From NCBI RefSeq assembly GCF_000376805.1, contig NZ_AQXT01000002.1, positions 2,170,001 to 2,234,000 on the forward strand: a stretch of DNA of 64,000 nucleotides, given 5' to 3'. The notes under the pieces are model-generated. The model saw nothing but the letters and a program-made list of their open reading frames with translations. It was not told where the DNA came from and did no database searches. The translations under genes were made by a program, and so were the position numbers. Numbering within the stretch: position 1 is the stretch's first letter; each line of letters starts with the position of its first letter. Origin of the DNA: Henriciella marina DSM 19595. Its GTDB lineage: Bacteria; Pseudomonadota; Alphaproteobacteria; Caulobacterales; Hyphomonadaceae. Below, one piece after another: positions 26,739 through 35,218 of the stretch.

Positions 26739-27401
26739 CTAGTCGATCCTGAGTTCCGGGCTTGAAGGGGTCAGTTCTGCCGACCTCTGCTGTGTATCCG
26801 AAACATAGACCGCTTCAATCTCTGACAAGGCCGGATACATGCCGAACCCGCCGAAACGGACACCTTGAAGCGCATCGGCATTCCGGCAGACGAAAGAATA
26901 ATCCATCTGAAGCTCGCCATGTCCTGAGGCGATCCGCGTCGCCATCGATTTGGACGAGATATCGCAGCTGACCCCACCGCTGAAGGAGATCAGATTGGCA
27001 TTATTGGTAAGGTCGTTCCTGACCGCCTCGATCGCCGCGCGGTCCTCCTCGGTCTGAGGGTCCTCAGTCAGGCCAAACGCCGACAGCGGCGCCTCCAGCG
27101 AAACGCCGATCATACCGTTCTGAGCTGTGACGACGAGCGTGCCATGACCGTGCACATGGCTGTCGAGCCGCGCGCTTGGCGGCGGCGCTTCGGGGGTCGG
27201 TGTCTGCACCTCGGTTACCGTCTCTGCCGGCTCATCGGGCGAGGGCTCGGTTCCGGCTTCGGGCATCGCCTCTTGCGGCGGGATCAGTGTCTCATCCGCC
27301 GGGGGCTCCGACACGTCGACTTCGTCAGTATCTACTTCGCCGCAAGCGGCGAGGAACGCGGCGGAGGCCAGCGCCAGAATTAATTCACTGCGATATTTCA
27401 T
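26739..27401 (-). CDS. DUF2796 (ZrgA-like) zinc-binding lipoprotein
   Basis: This is a 220-residue lipoprotein with lipobox AAC at the signal end and a long Pro/Glu/Thr-rich linker (about 25-80). The DUF2796 core begins with SHVHGHGTLVV, whose His cluster is the family's metal site. Later motifs are LEAPLSAFGL, FSFVCRNADAL and a C-terminal VYVSDTQQRSAEL. Vibrio ZrgA is a zinc-responsive periplasmic protein linked to an ABC system. It is first in the minus-strand operon; a Zur-like palindrome lies 55 bases upstream. Confidence 0.88.
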   Translation of the reverse strand: MKYRSELILALASAAFLAACGEVDTDEVDVSEPPADETLIPPQEAMPEAGTEPSPDEPAETVTEVQTPTPEAPPPSARLDSHVHGHGTLVVTAQNGMIGVSLEAPLSAFGLTEDPQTEEDRAAIEAVRNDLTNNANLISFSGGVSCDISSKSMATRIASGHGELQMDYSFVCRNADALQGVRFGGFGMYPALSEIEAVYVSDTQQRSAELTPSSPELRID

Positions 27402-27455
27402 GGGAGTCCCCTTTCAAGCGGTGCCATCGGCATGTATTGGCTCGCAATCTTCAAA

Positions 27456-27475
27456 TGAGATACTATAACGTCTCA
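27456..27475. promoter_or_regulatory. Zur-box-like palindrome in divergent zinc promoter
   Basis: TGAGATACTATAACGTCTCA is an imperfect 20-bp palindrome with five perfect bases at each end and a TATA centre. The minus strand contains GTTATA, the core half-site of the alphaproteobacterial Zur motif. It lies between the DUF2796 operon and the ZIP gene, where one operator could control both directions. Zur binding is inference. Confidence 0.6.
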
Positions 27476-27545
27476 ATCAGCAATCGCGCTTTAATGCAAT
27501 GCCTGCCCAGATACGGGCAGACCAGTCGCCAGGCAGTCAACTCCC

Positions 27546-28445
27546 ATGTGGTCATCCCTGCAAGCTCCGCTCTTCTTTGGCGTGATCGCGGCATTCGTCA
27601 CCACGGTGGGGCTGGTGATCGTCGCCCAGCGTGCCCCATGGAGCGAGCGCAACGCCTCCATGTTCGGTCTCGCGGCCGCAGGCATGCTCGCAACGATGGC
27701 CTTCCTGCACATGATCCCGGAAGCGTTCCACCTCTCGGAACAAGCGCCGATCTGGCTCGCGACAGGCTTTTTTGGCGGGCTTCTCCTGCACAATGTGGTC
27801 TCCCTGCTTTTCCCGGAACATCCCGGCAAGACGCCTGTCTACCTCGCCCTGACGCCGCTTATCGCCATCGCCTTTCACTCATTTCTCGACGGCGTCATCT
27901 ATTCGGTGACCTTCGCGACCAGCTTCGCATCGGGCGTCTACGCCTCGTTCGGCCTCATCCTCCATGAGTTTCCAGAAGGCGTTATCGCCTTCGCCATCCT
28001 GAAGCGCGCCGGGGTCAGCAATATGAAGGCGTTCTGGTTTGCCTTCCTCGCCGCCGCGGCCACCACGCCCGCAGGTGTGATCGTCTCTGCGCCCGTCATG
28101 TTCTCGCTGGAGCAGGAAACGCTCGGCGCCCTCTTCGCCATGTCAGCCGGCCTGCTCCTCTTCGTCGCAACCGGACCTCTGATGGCCCCCTTGAAAGAGA
28201 TGAAACCAGCCCGCGGACTTGGCGCTGTCGCCGCTGGTATCGGTGCTGCGATGCTTCTGATCCTGATGCCGGTCCATGGCGGTCACGATCATGATCACGG
28301 CACTGGCGAGAATGAAGATCATGGCGACGCAACGACGCTAACCGGTTTTGCCCTCACCCCGCTCGCCTTGCGCGGCCCTTCCCGGACAAGCGCTCTAGAA
28401 ACACCGCCCAGACACCGTCCAGACACCGTCCAGACACCGCCATAA
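27546..28445 (+). CDS. ZIP family metal transporter
   Basis: The protein has 299 residues and about eight membrane segments. The metal-site motifs are HSFLDG in the fourth and HEFPEG in the fifth segment. A His/Asp-rich tail (HGGHDHDHG, ENEDHGD) follows the last helix. ZIP proteins import zinc or other divalent metals. It is divergent from the zinc ABC operon across a Zur-like site. The final 35 residues, after the His tail, are Pro/Arg/Thr-rich and unlike a natural ZIP end. A TAA in the +1 frame lies just after the His tail (28339), and three 11-bp tandem repeats sit at the 3' end, so a frameshift is suspected. Confidence 0.85.
   Translation: MWSSLQAPLFFGVIAAFVTTVGLVIVAQRAPWSERNASMFGLAAAGMLATMAFLHMIPEAFHLSEQAPIWLATGFFGGLLLHNVVSLLFPEHPGKTPVYLALTPLIAIAFHSFLDGVIYSVTFATSFASGVYASFGLILHEFPEGVIAFAILKRAGVSNMKAFWFAFLAAAATTPAGVIVSAPVMFSLEQETLGALFAMSAGLLLFVATGPLMAPLKEMKPARGLGAVAAGIGAAMLLILMPVHGGHDHDHGTGENEDHGDATTLTGFALTPLALRGPSRTSALETPPRHRPDTVQTPP
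28409..28441 (+). repeat. 11-bp tandem repeat, three copies
   Basis: CAGACACCGTC occurs three times head to tail (28409, 28420, 28431; the last reads CAGACACCGCC). Since 11 is not a multiple of three, a copy-number change would shift the reading frame of the ZIP gene tail. Confidence 0.9.
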
Positions 28446-28470
28446 AACCACATCGGCACCGCTTTTGCAG

Positions 28471-28489
28471 AGGTTACCGAAAGGTTACC
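28471..28489. promoter_or_regulatory. Direct repeat AGGTTACC, 11-bp period
   Basis: AGGTTACC occurs at 28471 and 28482, one helical turn apart, just upstream of the gene at 28502. Such direct repeats fit a tandem regulator site, but no specific factor is recognised. The second copy is also close to the ribosome site. Confidence 0.35.
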
Positions 28490-28501
28490 AAGGGCGGATG
28501 A

Positions 28502-29365
28502 ATGCGGGAAAAATTCGGTAGATACGCCAGCGCAATCATCGTATCGCTCGTCTCGCTGTATTGCGGCTCCAGCCGCTACGCCTATGCCGAGCCAGCAACA
28601 ACTTCCGCCTGCGGCCTGAACGATGTTTTCGTGTGGCAGCTACAGCTTGATGCGCCCGAAGAAGAGGAAACCCCGGCCTATGTCCGGCAGGTGACCGAAG
28701 ACTTCATCGCGCGCTGCCCGAACCGCCCCGAAATACCAGCCGCTCACCAGATTGCCGGACTTGCAGCAGGCTGGTCCGGGCTTCCAGACGTTGCTGTCCA
28801 ACACTTTCGCAGCGCCGGCCCAATGCGCGAAACAGACGCGCTCTTCATGGCCGCGGCGGCAGAATTTCATACCGGAAACGCCAAAACCGCCTGGACCTTG
28901 CGCGACCGCGCCATTGATCTCTGGACAGACAGGCTCGAGCGCCGCGGCGCAGATGTCAAAACACGTGCCACACGCGGTGGGAAAGTCCATGCGATACGCT
29001 TTGCAAAACAGGCAGATGGCACAGGGATAACCCACGTCTGGCTCGCCCAGCCAAAGGGCGCTGGCTGGCCTGCCGCCCTCAGCCTGCAATCAAGCCGGCA
29101 ACTCAATGCGCTCCACAGGCTGACAGCAGGCGAAGATGCGGGACCTGTCTCGAATATCCGCCTCTATCGCTGCCAGTCCCGGCGGCTCATGGCGCGCAGT
29201 GAAGATGTCTTCACCGAAGACGAACTCGAAGAGCTCGCGCACCAGTCGCTGACCGCCTATCTGGCCGACCCCGACAAAGAGGCGGGCGAAGACTTTGCTG
29301 TCTGTCTTTTTGCCAAAGACATGCTCGCAGAGCCCCAACCTGCCGCTCCGCTCTTGACGCAGTAG
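28502..29365 (+). CDS. Exported protein of unknown function (TPR-like helical)
   Basis: The 287-residue protein was not assigned to a family. It has a signal peptide (IIVSLVSLYCGSSRYAYAE). A helical region resembles TPR pairs (AHQIAGLAAGWSGLPDVAVQHF, DALFMAAAAEFHTGNAKTAW; each given in part). Several Cys residues (ACGL, ARCP, YRCQ, AVCL) suggest disulfides in the periplasm. AAGGG lies eight bases before the ATG. It is on the same strand as a small membrane protein (29416), with a 50-base gap. Confidence 0.6.
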   Translation: MREKFGRYASAIIVSLVSLYCGSSRYAYAEPATTSACGLNDVFVWQLQLDAPEEEETPAYVRQVTEDFIARCPNRPEIPAAHQIAGLAAGWSGLPDVAVQHFRSAGPMRETDALFMAAAAEFHTGNAKTAWTLRDRAIDLWTDRLERRGADVKTRATRGGKVHAIRFAKQADGTGITHVWLAQPKGAGWPAALSLQSSRQLNALHRLTAGEDAGPVSNIRLYRCQSRRLMARSEDVFTEDELEELAHQSLTAYLADPDKEAGEDFAVCLFAKDMLAEPQPAAPLLTQ

Positions 29366-29415
29366 CGGCGGAAACGCCAGCTAGTATCCACGTTCAACCA
29401 AGCCGGTAAGTCCTC

Positions 29416-29691
29416 ATGCCCAGCGCCATCCGGATACCGCTTTTGCTTGCTGGCGTCCTTCTGATCTGCGCGCCGCTGGTCGTCTATGCGCTCGACTCGC
29501 TCATTGGTCTCGGACGCCTCGATCCGCTGACACTTTCCACATTGATCGGAACTCTTGGCGCAGGCCTCCTGGGCTTCAGCCAGGGCGACAACTGGGCGAA
29601 ATTCTTCCTCGCCCTGATCGCGGGACTCGCCCTTACTGCCCTGCAGGTCTACGGCATCGCCTTCCTCGTCCTTCAGACAAGCGGCGTCTGA
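29416..29691 (+). CDS. Small membrane protein of unknown function
   Basis: The 91-residue protein has three hydrophobic segments (about 8-27, 38-55, 62-86). No family is recognised. The stop lies one base from the end of the convergent GtrA-methyltransferase gene. It may be cotranscribed with the exported protein upstream. Confidence 0.55.
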   Translation: MPSAIRIPLLLAGVLLICAPLVVYALDSLIGLGRLDPLTLSTLIGTLGAGLLGFSQGDNWAKFFLALIAGLALTALQVYGIAFLVLQTSGV

Positions 29692-29692
29692 C

Positions 29693-30814
29693 TTATTGTG
29701 GCTTAACCGCGTAAACGGCGAGGTTCTTGCCGAAGAAATACCCTGCCAAGAAATCCAGCGTTCGTGAGAAAGGAAAGATCAACCGATCATAGATCGTGAT
29801 CGACTTGCCGGTAACATCGCCTGACCCATTGTCGAACAGCTTGAAAGCCATCGTGGCAAAGACGCCAAGGCTGTCGGCAAACCGCACGCGCGTTACATCA
29901 AAGCCAGCCTGTTCCAGTTTGGAGACCAGTTCCTCGCGGCCATAGCGGCGCCAGTGGCCGACATTCCGGTCCATGTTTGAATAGAGAAAATCGAAGGCCG
30001 GGACATAGACAGCCAAGCGCCCACCTGGCCGGATCATGCGGTGCAGCTCACGCATGGCCGCTTCATCATCTTCGATATGTTCGAGTACGTTCAGCGTGAA
30101 CGCGTAATCGATCGATCCATCTTCGATTTCATCAGTGTCTCGCGCAACATTAAAGCCATCGCTTTGAAGCCGGGTATTCAGACGGTCGTCGGGCTCAAGG
30201 CAAGTCAGCACGGCCGCCTTATCGGCAAGCGGCCGCGAAAAGGACCCAATGCCCGCACCGAAGTCCAGGACATGATCACCCGGCTCCATTTGCTGGGCGA
30301 CGAATTCGCTGAGGGAGCGATTGTAATTCTTCGCATTGGCCAGCACGTCGAGCTCTTCAACACCCGTATATGGCATCTCAGTCGTCCCCCCCTGAAAACG
30401 GGCCGAGCGACCGCCATAAGCCGATTTACGGAAGGCGATATAGCTGTAGCCAAAATAGGAGATCCACATCGAGATGCCGCTCGCGATGGCGACCGCGACA
30501 GCGGGAATGACGTGGATCGAACTCATCACCAGAGCCGCGTAGATAAGGTAATTTGCAAGTGCGGCGGCAGCAGCCACCATTGCATAACGCACGCCTTCGC
30601 TGGCCTGGCTTGTCCGGCTCGGCGTGAAGGTAAAGGTCCGGTTCAGACGCCACGTTACCAGGGTAGCAATCACCATGGAGAAGACGCGGGAACTGAACGG
30701 GTCCAGCCCGGAATGGATGAGACCCGTCACAACGCCTGCATCGACAACGAAGCCAATGCCACCAACAATGCCGAAGCGGAAAACTCGCTGCGCCTGAGCG
30801 GTACCGAGCATCAT
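29693..30814 (-). CDS. GtrA-like flippase fused to SAM-dependent methyltransferase
   Basis: The 373-residue protein has two domains. Residues about 5-135 are GtrA-like, with four membrane segments beginning RVFRFGIVGGIGFVVDAG and containing TWRLNRTFTF, the family's NxxxTF motif. Residues about 150-370 are a class I methyltransferase: VLDFGAGIGSFSRPLA (SAM loop), CLEPDD (acidic ribose contact), FTLNVLEHIEDDEAAM and MIRPGGRLAVYVP. The ATG at 30814 overlaps the TGA of the upstream glycosyltransferase (ATGA), so they are coupled. GtrA proteins are thought to flip lipid-linked sugars. The fused methyltransferase may modify the lipid-linked sugar; that is inference. Confidence 0.85.
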   Translation of the reverse strand: MMLGTAQAQRVFRFGIVGGIGFVVDAGVVTGLIHSGLDPFSSRVFSMVIATLVTWRLNRTFTFTPSRTSQASEGVRYAMVAAAAALANYLIYAALVMSSIHVIPAVAVAIASGISMWISYFGYSYIAFRKSAYGGRSARFQGGTTEMPYTGVEELDVLANAKNYNRSLSEFVAQQMEPGDHVLDFGAGIGSFSRPLADKAAVLTCLEPDDRLNTRLQSDGFNVARDTDEIEDGSIDYAFTLNVLEHIEDDEAAMRELHRMIRPGGRLAVYVPAFDFLYSNMDRNVGHWRRYGREELVSKLEQAGFDVTRVRFADSLGVFATMAFKLFDNGSGDVTGKSITIYDRLIFPFSRTLDFLAGYFFGKNLAVYAVKPQ

Positions 30815-31788
30815 TTCCAGTCTCCGGCCGGATAGGACAGGAAGACGGAGCGTTTCGCCTCTACTCTTGCGCGCGCGAGGCTGTCGAGGATGAGTCCGCA
30901 AACCGCCGTCACGGTCGCTATGATAACAAGCCCCATGGAGAGAATGACTGTCGGAAAGCGCGGGACAAGCCCTGTTTCAAGATAGGTCAGGGCGATCGGA
31001 GCCGAGAGGCAAAGCGCCAAAAATGTAAGTGCGAGGCCAATTGCCCCGAAGAAAGCGGCAGGGCGCGTTTCCTTGGCCAGCATCATGAACATCGCAAGAA
31101 TCCGGAAACCGTCGCGGAAGGTTCTGAGCTTTGACGAGGAATCCTCCGGGCGCACCCCATAAGGGGTTGGGCGCTCGAGCGTCGGAATACCGATCTGGCA
31201 GGAATGGACCGACATTTCGGTCTCGATCTCGAACCCGGCAGAGATCGCAGGAAACGACTTTACGAAACGGCGCGAAAAGACCCGGTATCCTGAAAAGATG
31301 TCGCTGAACTGGCGCCCGAACATGTGATTGAAGAGCGAGTTGAAAATGCGGTTCCCAAAAGCATGTCCGCCCCGTCCGGCGTCTTTGGTCACATTTGTCC
31401 GAGTGCCAACGACCATGTCGACATGGTTCTTCTGCATCAGCTCAATGAGCGTCGGCGCCAGCGAGGCATCATAGGTGCCGTCACCATCCGCCATGACATA
31501 GATGTCCGCCTCGATGTCGGCGAAGATGCGGCGGACCACATGGCCTTTGCCCTGTCGGGTCTCAGTGCGAACGATGGCGCCCGCCTCACCTGCGATCTGC
31601 GCGGTGCCATCACTGGAGTTGTTATCGAAAACATAGATATCGGCGCCCGGCAGGGCTGCGCGGAAATCTGCGATAACGGCGGCAATGGTCGCGGCTTCGT
31701 TGTAGCAGGGCAGCGTAACAGCAATGCGCGCCTCTGCCGGGTCCGCCAACGGGCGGGGATCGAACGTTTCAACAGCCGCGCGCTTCAT
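30811..31788 (-). CDS. Family 2 glycosyltransferase (GtrB/DPM-like)
   Basis: The 325-residue protein has a GT-A domain: AVTLPCYNEAATIAAVI, YVFDNNSSDGT, MADGDGTYD (acidic metal/sugar site) and FSGYRVFSRRF. Two C-terminal membrane segments follow (AFFGAIGLALTFLALCL and VILSMGLVIIATVTAV). Such enzymes make polyprenyl-phosphate sugars such as glucosyl- or mannosyl-phospholipid. It is coupled to the GtrA-methyltransferase gene. The start at 31788 has AAGGTGA upstream; a longer start at 31812 adds eight residues. Confidence 0.9.
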   Translation of the reverse strand: MKRAAVETFDPRPLADPAEARIAVTLPCYNEAATIAAVIADFRAALPGADIYVFDNNSSDGTAQIAGEAGAIVRTETRQGKGHVVRRIFADIEADIYVMADGDGTYDASLAPTLIELMQKNHVDMVVGTRTNVTKDAGRGGHAFGNRIFNSLFNHMFGRQFSDIFSGYRVFSRRFVKSFPAISAGFEIETEMSVHSCQIGIPTLERPTPYGVRPEDSSSKLRTFRDGFRILAMFMMLAKETRPAAFFGAIGLALTFLALCLSAPIALTYLETGLVPRFPTVILSMGLVIIATVTAVCGLILDSLARARVEAKRSVFLSYPAGDWK

Positions 31789-31876
31789 CGCGTCACCTTT
31801 CTGTAACCACATTCAGCGCTTATCAGGGGCTGGTGAACAGCTGGTTACGCCAGCCAGGCTTTCAGACGGGTGGGCT

Positions 31877-33664
31877 ATGCAGACCGAAGGACCTTCGCGG
31901 GAAGCACCGCTCTGGCCGCTGATCGCGTTTGGCGCGGTCGCGATCGGCATTATCGCCCTTCAGGCGGGACCAGCGCTCGGCGGTGACCTGCGCGGCAATG
32001 ATGACATGATGCGGATGCAGCAGGTTCGCGATTTGCTGACCGGAGACCGCGGCTGGTACGATGTCAGCCAGCGTCGCCTGCTGACGCCGGAAGGCGGGGC
32101 CATGCATTGGTCGCGGCTGCCCGACCTCTTCATCGGCGGCATCGTCTTTCTGCTCCAGCCGCTGATGGGCACGCGCATGGCTGAAGGCGTTGCTGCAACG
32201 CTTTGGCCCTTGGGGCAGTTTGCCTGGGTCCTTGCTGCGGCAGCGCTCTGCCTGCGGCGGCTTGGTGCGAGCCTCAGTGGGCAGCTGGCCGGTCTGTTCT
32301 TTCTTTCGATCTCATTTGCACTGTTCAATCTCCTGCCAGGGCGTATTGACCATCACGGACTTGGACTGGCGCTGACCCTCACAGGGTTTGCCGCTCTCCT
32401 GTCACCAGATCGAACCCGGCGGTCAGCAGTCATAGCTGGGCTTTGTGTCCCGCTCATGCTGAGCGTTGCCATCGAAAACCTGCCGGCGGCAGGGCTGCTC
32501 CTTGCAGGGTTCGGGCTGGCATGGATCGTCCGGGGGATCGAGGAAACCGGACGGATCCGTCTCTTTGGATCAACCCTGGTGATCGCAGCCCTGCTTTCCT
32601 ATGTGCTGGATGCGCCGGGTGCGGGCGGTGTCAGGACGGTTTGCGACGCTTATGGCCAGTCGCATTTTGTCGCCCTTCTGGTTGCCGGCGCTGGCATGTT
32701 TACAATCGCGACATTCATGCCGGGCGCCTACCCCTGGCAAAACCGGTTGCTGGTCATGGCGATTGCCGGCGCAGCCGCGCTGATCACATTTCTCGTGGTA
32801 AATCCGGCCTGCCTTGGTGATCCTTATAGCGGCATCATGGAAGATGTGCGGTCTGGCTGGCTCTCCGGGGTGGGCGAGGCTCGCAACGCGTCGGCGGTGT
32901 TTTCTGACAGTTTCAGCTCAGGTCTTTTCTATTACGGCTTTGGCGTGGCGGGCATTGCGGCAGCGGTATACGCACTTGTGAGGGCGCCCTCGGGCCTGAC
33001 GCTGGCCCGCGCCTTTCTTATTGGTTTCTGCGTTCTCGGCTTTGCGCTGTCGCTCTGGCAGCTTCGCGCAGCGATGCTGTCGCACGCCTTCGCGGCGATT
33101 GCAGGCGGCCTTGTGACAGGTATGGCGTTCGGCCACTGGCGAGCCCGGCGCGGGGGGCAGGCAGCGCTCATCCTGCTGCTCGTCGCAGTCTTTGCCTCAC
33201 CGGCCGGATGGCGTCTGCCGGGCGTTCTCCTGCCTGATGAGGACACCTCAGCGAAAGAGGAAGACATCGACTGCACCTCCTCGGGCGCGCTTGCCCAGAT
33301 AGCCGCAGCGCCCAGCATGGTTGTGTTCACGCCCATCGATCTTGGTGCGCCGCTTATCTTTCACACGCCGCATTATGCGACAGCGGCGCCCTATCATCGC
33401 AACCCGAAAGCGCTGAGCCGGGCGCTGAACATCTATACCGGCCCGGTGTCGGTGGCGCGTGAGAAGATGTCCCGGACGGGCGCGACCCATCTCCTCTACT
33501 GCCCCGGCCTCAACGAGATGGAAGCCTATGCCAAACGCGCTCCGGAGAGTTTTGCGGCAGCACTGGAACGCGGTGACATTCCGGCGTGGCTGGTGCCCAT
33601 GACGCCGGCAGAAGCGCGCGTCGGAGATCCTGTTCTCTACACCATCGCCTTCGACCGCAATTGA
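31877..33664 (+). CDS. GT-C-like polytopic membrane glycosyltransferase (putative)
   Basis: The 595-residue protein has about 10-12 membrane segments and a C-terminal periplasmic domain (from about residue 450). The first loop has an acidic motif (GNDDMMRMQQVRDLL) and MHWSRL, and a later loop has GRIDHHGLG. These resemble the acidic and DHH motifs of GT-C enzymes that use polyprenyl-linked donors. With the divergent GT2 and GtrA genes it completes a Gtr-like set: GtrB, flippase, transferase. The ATG at 31877 gives a proper first helix; the frame is open to 31724, but that would overlap the divergent gene's promoter and start. The acceptor is unknown. Confidence 0.7.
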   Translation: MQTEGPSREAPLWPLIAFGAVAIGIIALQAGPALGGDLRGNDDMMRMQQVRDLLTGDRGWYDVSQRRLLTPEGGAMHWSRLPDLFIGGIVFLLQPLMGTRMAEGVAATLWPLGQFAWVLAAAALCLRRLGASLSGQLAGLFFLSISFALFNLLPGRIDHHGLGLALTLTGFAALLSPDRTRRSAVIAGLCVPLMLSVAIENLPAAGLLLAGFGLAWIVRGIEETGRIRLFGSTLVIAALLSYVLDAPGAGGVRTVCDAYGQSHFVALLVAGAGMFTIATFMPGAYPWQNRLLVMAIAGAAALITFLVVNPACLGDPYSGIMEDVRSGWLSGVGEARNASAVFSDSFSSGLFYYGFGVAGIAAAVYALVRAPSGLTLARAFLIGFCVLGFALSLWQLRAAMLSHAFAAIAGGLVTGMAFGHWRARRGGQAALILLLVAVFASPAGWRLPGVLLPDEDTSAKEEDIDCTSSGALAQIAAAPSMVVFTPIDLGAPLIFHTPHYATAAPYHRNPKALSRALNIYTGPVSVAREKMSRTGATHLLYCPGLNEMEAYAKRAPESFAAALERGDIPAWLVPMTPAEARVGDPVLYTIAFDRN

Positions 33665-33694
33665 CGCGCGCGCGCCTTTGCGGCAACGGAGGGC

Positions 33695-35146
33695 ATGTCA
33701 AAACTGGATACCCCCGAACACGTTGTGGACGCGCTGGAGCGGCTTTACTTAACCGCCGTCGAGACGCTGACCGCTAGCCTGGACGCCTACCTCACGGATG
33801 GCACACCGCCCGCACCTGAGCTTCGTGCCAGCCGCGCCTTCTGTTACCCTGCCCTCATCATTCGCTACGACCCTGAAGGTCCGCCGCCGCCGATCTCTCG
33901 TGCGTTCGGCAAGATGTCAGAGGCCGGCACCTATATCGCGACCATCACACGACCTGATTATTTCAGGCCCTATCTGATCGAACAGCTGACCCCACTGATG
34001 CGCGACTATCCGGTCGAGGTAGAGGTCAAGCCATCCGGGTCGGAAATCCCTTACGCCTATGTCTGGGACAAGGCAGAGTCCGGTGGCCTGGACGAGGTCA
34101 GCCCGGCAGAGCTGGCGCGCTGGTTTCCCTCGCCTGCACTAAGCTCGATCGGCGACGAGGTCGCTGACGGCCAGTTCTACTCACCCGGCGATACACGCCC
34201 GCTCGCGCTCTTCGACGGCCCGCGGACCGACTTTTCCCTGAAACGGTTGCAGCATTATTCAGGCACGCCAGTCGAGGACATGCAGCGCTATGTGCTGTTC
34301 ACCAACTATCACCGCTATGTCGATGCTTTCTGCGACTGGGCGCTTGAGAAGCTGGCAGAAGGGTCCCGCTATACGGGCCTCTCGGTTGCTGGCGGCCTCA
34401 AGATCGATGCCAATACGCCGGATGCAAAATCAGCGATCGACGCCGCGCCATGGCGCCGCTTCCAGATGCCAGCCTATCACCTGATGGCCGATGACCGGAC
34501 CGGGATCACGCTGGTGAATATCGGTGTGGGGCCTTCGAACGCGAAGACGATTACCGATCATCTGGCGGTCCTTCGGCCTGAATGCTGGTTGATGGTGGGT
34601 CATTGCGGCGGGCTGCGTCACAGTCAGCAAATCGGCGACTATGTGCTCGCCCACGCCTATCTGCGCGACGACCATGTCCTCGACGACGTTCTGCCGCCGG
34701 ACATTCCTGTCCCGCCGATAGCGGAGGTCCAGATTGCCCTCCAGCAGGCGGCGGCCGATGTGACCGGCGAAAAGGGTGACAGGCTGAAGCAGCGCCTTCG
34801 CACGGGAACGGTGGTCACGACCGACGACCGAAACTGGGAGCTGCGCTTCACGGAGACCGCGCGCCGGTTCAACCAGTCCCGCGCGATTGCCATCGATATG
34901 GAAAGCGCAACCATCGCGGCGAACGGCTATAGGCTGCGCGTGCCTTACGGGACCCTGCTCTGCGTCTCCGACAAGCCGCTTCATGGTGAGATCAAGCTGC
35001 CCGGCGCGGCGAACCGCTTTTATGAGCGCGCCATTGGCGAGCATATCCGCATCGGGATCGAAACGCTGGAACGGCTGGCCCGCGACGGCGGCGCAGCGCT
35101 GCATTCACGCAAACTGCGCGCCTTCGATGAGCCACCTTTCCGCTAG
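33695..35146 (+). CDS. amn: AMP nucleosidase
   Basis: The 483-residue protein has the bacterial Amn N-terminal domain (FCYPALIIRYDPEG, PYAYVWDKAE) and the nucleoside phosphorylase-like C-terminal domain (NIGVGPSNAKTITDHLAVLRP, GHCGGLRHSQQIGDYVLAHAY given here in part, IDMESATIAANGYR, CVSDKPLHGEIK). It hydrolyses AMP to adenine and ribose 5-phosphate, part of purine pool control. The length is normal. The start has CAACGGAGGGC upstream. Confidence 0.95.
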   Translation: MSKLDTPEHVVDALERLYLTAVETLTASLDAYLTDGTPPAPELRASRAFCYPALIIRYDPEGPPPPISRAFGKMSEAGTYIATITRPDYFRPYLIEQLTPLMRDYPVEVEVKPSGSEIPYAYVWDKAESGGLDEVSPAELARWFPSPALSSIGDEVADGQFYSPGDTRPLALFDGPRTDFSLKRLQHYSGTPVEDMQRYVLFTNYHRYVDAFCDWALEKLAEGSRYTGLSVAGGLKIDANTPDAKSAIDAAPWRRFQMPAYHLMADDRTGITLVNIGVGPSNAKTITDHLAVLRPECWLMVGHCGGLRHSQQIGDYVLAHAYLRDDHVLDDVLPPDIPVPPIAEVQIALQQAAADVTGEKGDRLKQRLRTGTVVTTDDRNWELRFTETARRFNQSRAIAIDMESATIAANGYRLRVPYGTLLCVSDKPLHGEIKLPGAANRFYERAIGEHIRIGIETLERLARDGGAALHSRKLRAFDEPPFR

Positions 35147-35218
35147 GGTGCGGGTGGACGCCGCTATCTGTTCGCCCTAGCTGAGGCGACAGGTTCTTGT
35201 GGGCAGAAGGCAGGCGAC

